From: Rutpela maculata
Lineage: Eukaryota > Arthropoda > Insecta > Coleoptera > Cerambycidae
Reading direction: 5' to 3'
Assembly (NCBI GenBank): GCA_936432065.2
Contig: OW386289.2
Location: forward strand, 13,067,077 to 13,131,076
DNA length: 64,000 bases
The stretch's first letter is position 1. Every line of letters starts with the position of its first letter. Shown here piece after piece: positions 62,913-64,000 of this stretch. The notes under the pieces are model-generated. The model ran no database searches. It saw only the letters and a program-made list of their open reading frames with translations, and was not told the DNA's origin. A program made the translations under genes and the position numbers.

Positions 62913-62954
62913 TGCGCAAAATATTTTGCGCATTAGGGTGCAAAATATTTTGCA
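62913..62954. repeat. Two adjacent perfect palindromes
   Basis: TGCGCAAAATATTTTGCGCA (62913-62932) is followed after six bases by TGCAAAATATTTTGCA (62939-62954). They share the core GCAAAATATTTTGC. They may be a foldback terminus or a dimeric protein-binding site. Confidence 0.7.
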
Positions 62955-63173
62955 CATCACATACTATTATTGCCTATTTTTTTTACAATTTTTAATGTTT
63001 ACACGATAATTAAACAAACATCTAATTCAAAAATATTTATTGTTTTATCAAATAAATCAACTGAAAGTAGAATTTTTTAAATAATTTTATTTTAAAAACA
63101 GTATGATTTTTTTAACTAATGGTTTTAGTTTAATCAAATGAAAGTTGTAGAAAAAGTATTGTTTGCATCTCGA

Positions 63174-63246
63174 GTGCAAAATACTTTGGTGATCTCAAAC
63201 GAATTTTTGACTCGGCTGCGCCTCGTACCAAAGTAGTATTTTGCAC
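63174..63246. repeat. Hairpin with 17-20-bp arms
   Basis: GTGCAAAATACTTTGGT (63174-63190) faces ACCAAAGTAGTATTTTGCAC (63227-63246). The loop of about 36 bases contains CTCGGCTGCGCCTCG. It shares the GCAAAATA motif with the palindromes at 62913-62954, so both may belong to one foldback family. Confidence 0.65.
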
Positions 63247-63269
63247 CTTAGATACAAAAATAACTATTA

Positions 63270-63385
63270 AGGCCTTTGGTTCTTGTTTGTACACACACTA
63301 AATCACATTTTTTTTCACTCCCTTTTATAAAGGGAAGTAATTTGATGCCAAAAATAATTTTGAGACATTATCTTCTCTTGTATAC
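63270..63385. repeat. GTGGAAG-family fragment
   Basis: GGCCTTTGGTTCTTG and ACTAAATCACATTTTTTTTCA match the central part of the family. No ends are present. Confidence 0.6.
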
Positions 63386-63528
63386 AGTGTGTCCCAGGAT
63401 AGATGTAACAAGAGGTGTAATGGACCAAAAATTTTGGAATTTTGGAATTTTGGAATGGTATTTGGGGATTGAGTCCTGCTTGTTGTAAAACTAAAGTATA
63501 CCAAAAATGACTTGATTTGGTGTTCTAC

Positions 63529-64000
63529 AGGGTGTTTTATAAACAAAGTTGTAAAAATCACCAATAATAAAGTAGGTACCTTTATTTTTCAAAATATGAA
63601 AAAATTCCACTAAGAAAAGTTATTTAGAATGCAATTTTATACCTCTATACCAAATTTCAGAAATATAAAATTATTTTTTGAAACTGCCCATTTTTTCAAT
63701 AAATTAGTATTTTATTTTGAACCATTCAATTAAAACTGCATAGAAATTATTTTTTGTGAATTAAAATTTAAAGTTATGTAGAAGCTAAAAGTAGGCTATG
63801 AGAAAAGCAGTGGATGATTAACATTTGCTCCTACACAACTTTAAATATGAATTCAACTCTTAATTCGCAAAAAATGGGAAGTTTCAAAAAAATAATTTTA
63901 TATTCCTGAAATTTGGTATAGAGAAATAAAATTGCATTCTAAATAACTTTTCTTAGTGGGATTTTTTCATATTTTAAAAAATAAAGGTACTTTATTAGTG
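63529..64000. mobile_element. Mariner-type foldback element, cut by the window edge
   Basis: A terminus TA-CAGGGTGTTTTATAAAC begins near 63527. The arms at about 63566-63700 and 63860-64000 are inverted: AAAGTAGGTACCTTTATTTT faces its complement at the very end, and ACCAAATTTCAG faces CTGAAATTTGGT. The right terminus must lie just beyond 64000. No transposase is visible in the part present. Confidence 0.7.

Noticed and set aside
1..64000. CRISPR arrays, prokaryotic operons or integrated phage
   Set aside because: No regularly spaced identical repeats with unique spacers and no bacterial-type genes. All repeated structure fits eukaryotic transposons and satellites.

Overview
This is a window of AT-rich eukaryotic nuclear DNA, almost certainly from an insect. 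The evidence is one spliced Snail-family zinc-finger gene of insect type, non-LTR retrotransposon fragments, mariner-type elements with TA target duplications, and dense foldback repeats. A beetle with a large, transposon-filled genome would fit, but the order is my guess and nothing in the sequence proves it. I see no bacterial operon, CRISPR array, tRNA or viral gene.

The only gene I can support as functional is at about 43.1-47.1 kb on the + strand. It is a two-exon escargot/snail-type transcriptional repressor of 357 residues: insect N-terminal box, CtBP-binding PEDLS motif, serine/proline-rich linker and five zinc fingers. It has a locally GC-richer promoter region and a 3' UTR with AU-rich and Pumilio-type motifs. 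Its intron of about 2.1 kb is almost entirely one 1,965-bp inverted-repeat transposon flanked by an 8-bp target duplication. Without it the intron would be about 105 bp.

The rest is transposon sequence. From left to right: a foldback element (0.06-2.3 kb); a LINE reverse transcriptase remnant split by a 1,045-bp inverted-repeat element with 5-bp target duplications (3.8-5.8 kb); a solo LTR (7.1-7.5 kb); an inverted-repeat element carrying a decayed, uncharacterised PIN-nuclease-like, Cys-tailed protein gene (10.9-13.3 kb); a non-coding inverted-repeat element (16.3-17.7 kb); a second element carrying a different member of the same protein family, with a dispersed repeat nested in its left arm (21.4-24.5 kb); a mariner-related foldback element with arms of about 1.2 kb (25.3-28.3 kb); a pentanucleotide satellite (28.6-28.8 kb); a mariner-type MITE (29.2-29.7 kb); a broken RTE-like reverse transcriptase (31.0-32.3 kb); a 187-bp MITE (42.3 kb); a palindrome of about 4.1 kb (47.2-51.3 kb) followed directly by a 5S-rRNA-derived SINE; a mariner-like element with 0.55-kb inverted repeats and a broken transposase (57.8-60.0 kb); and a foldback element cut by the right edge of the window.

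A dispersed family with hairpin ends of the form CTTCCAC...GTGGAAG and an internal CAGA/TCTG microsatellite occurs at least nine times. I call it the GTGGAAG family below.

The most interesting signal is the pair of TIR-bounded elements that each carry a relative of the same PIN-like, Cys-tailed family. It suggests that this widespread uncharacterised protein is the product of a DNA transposon.
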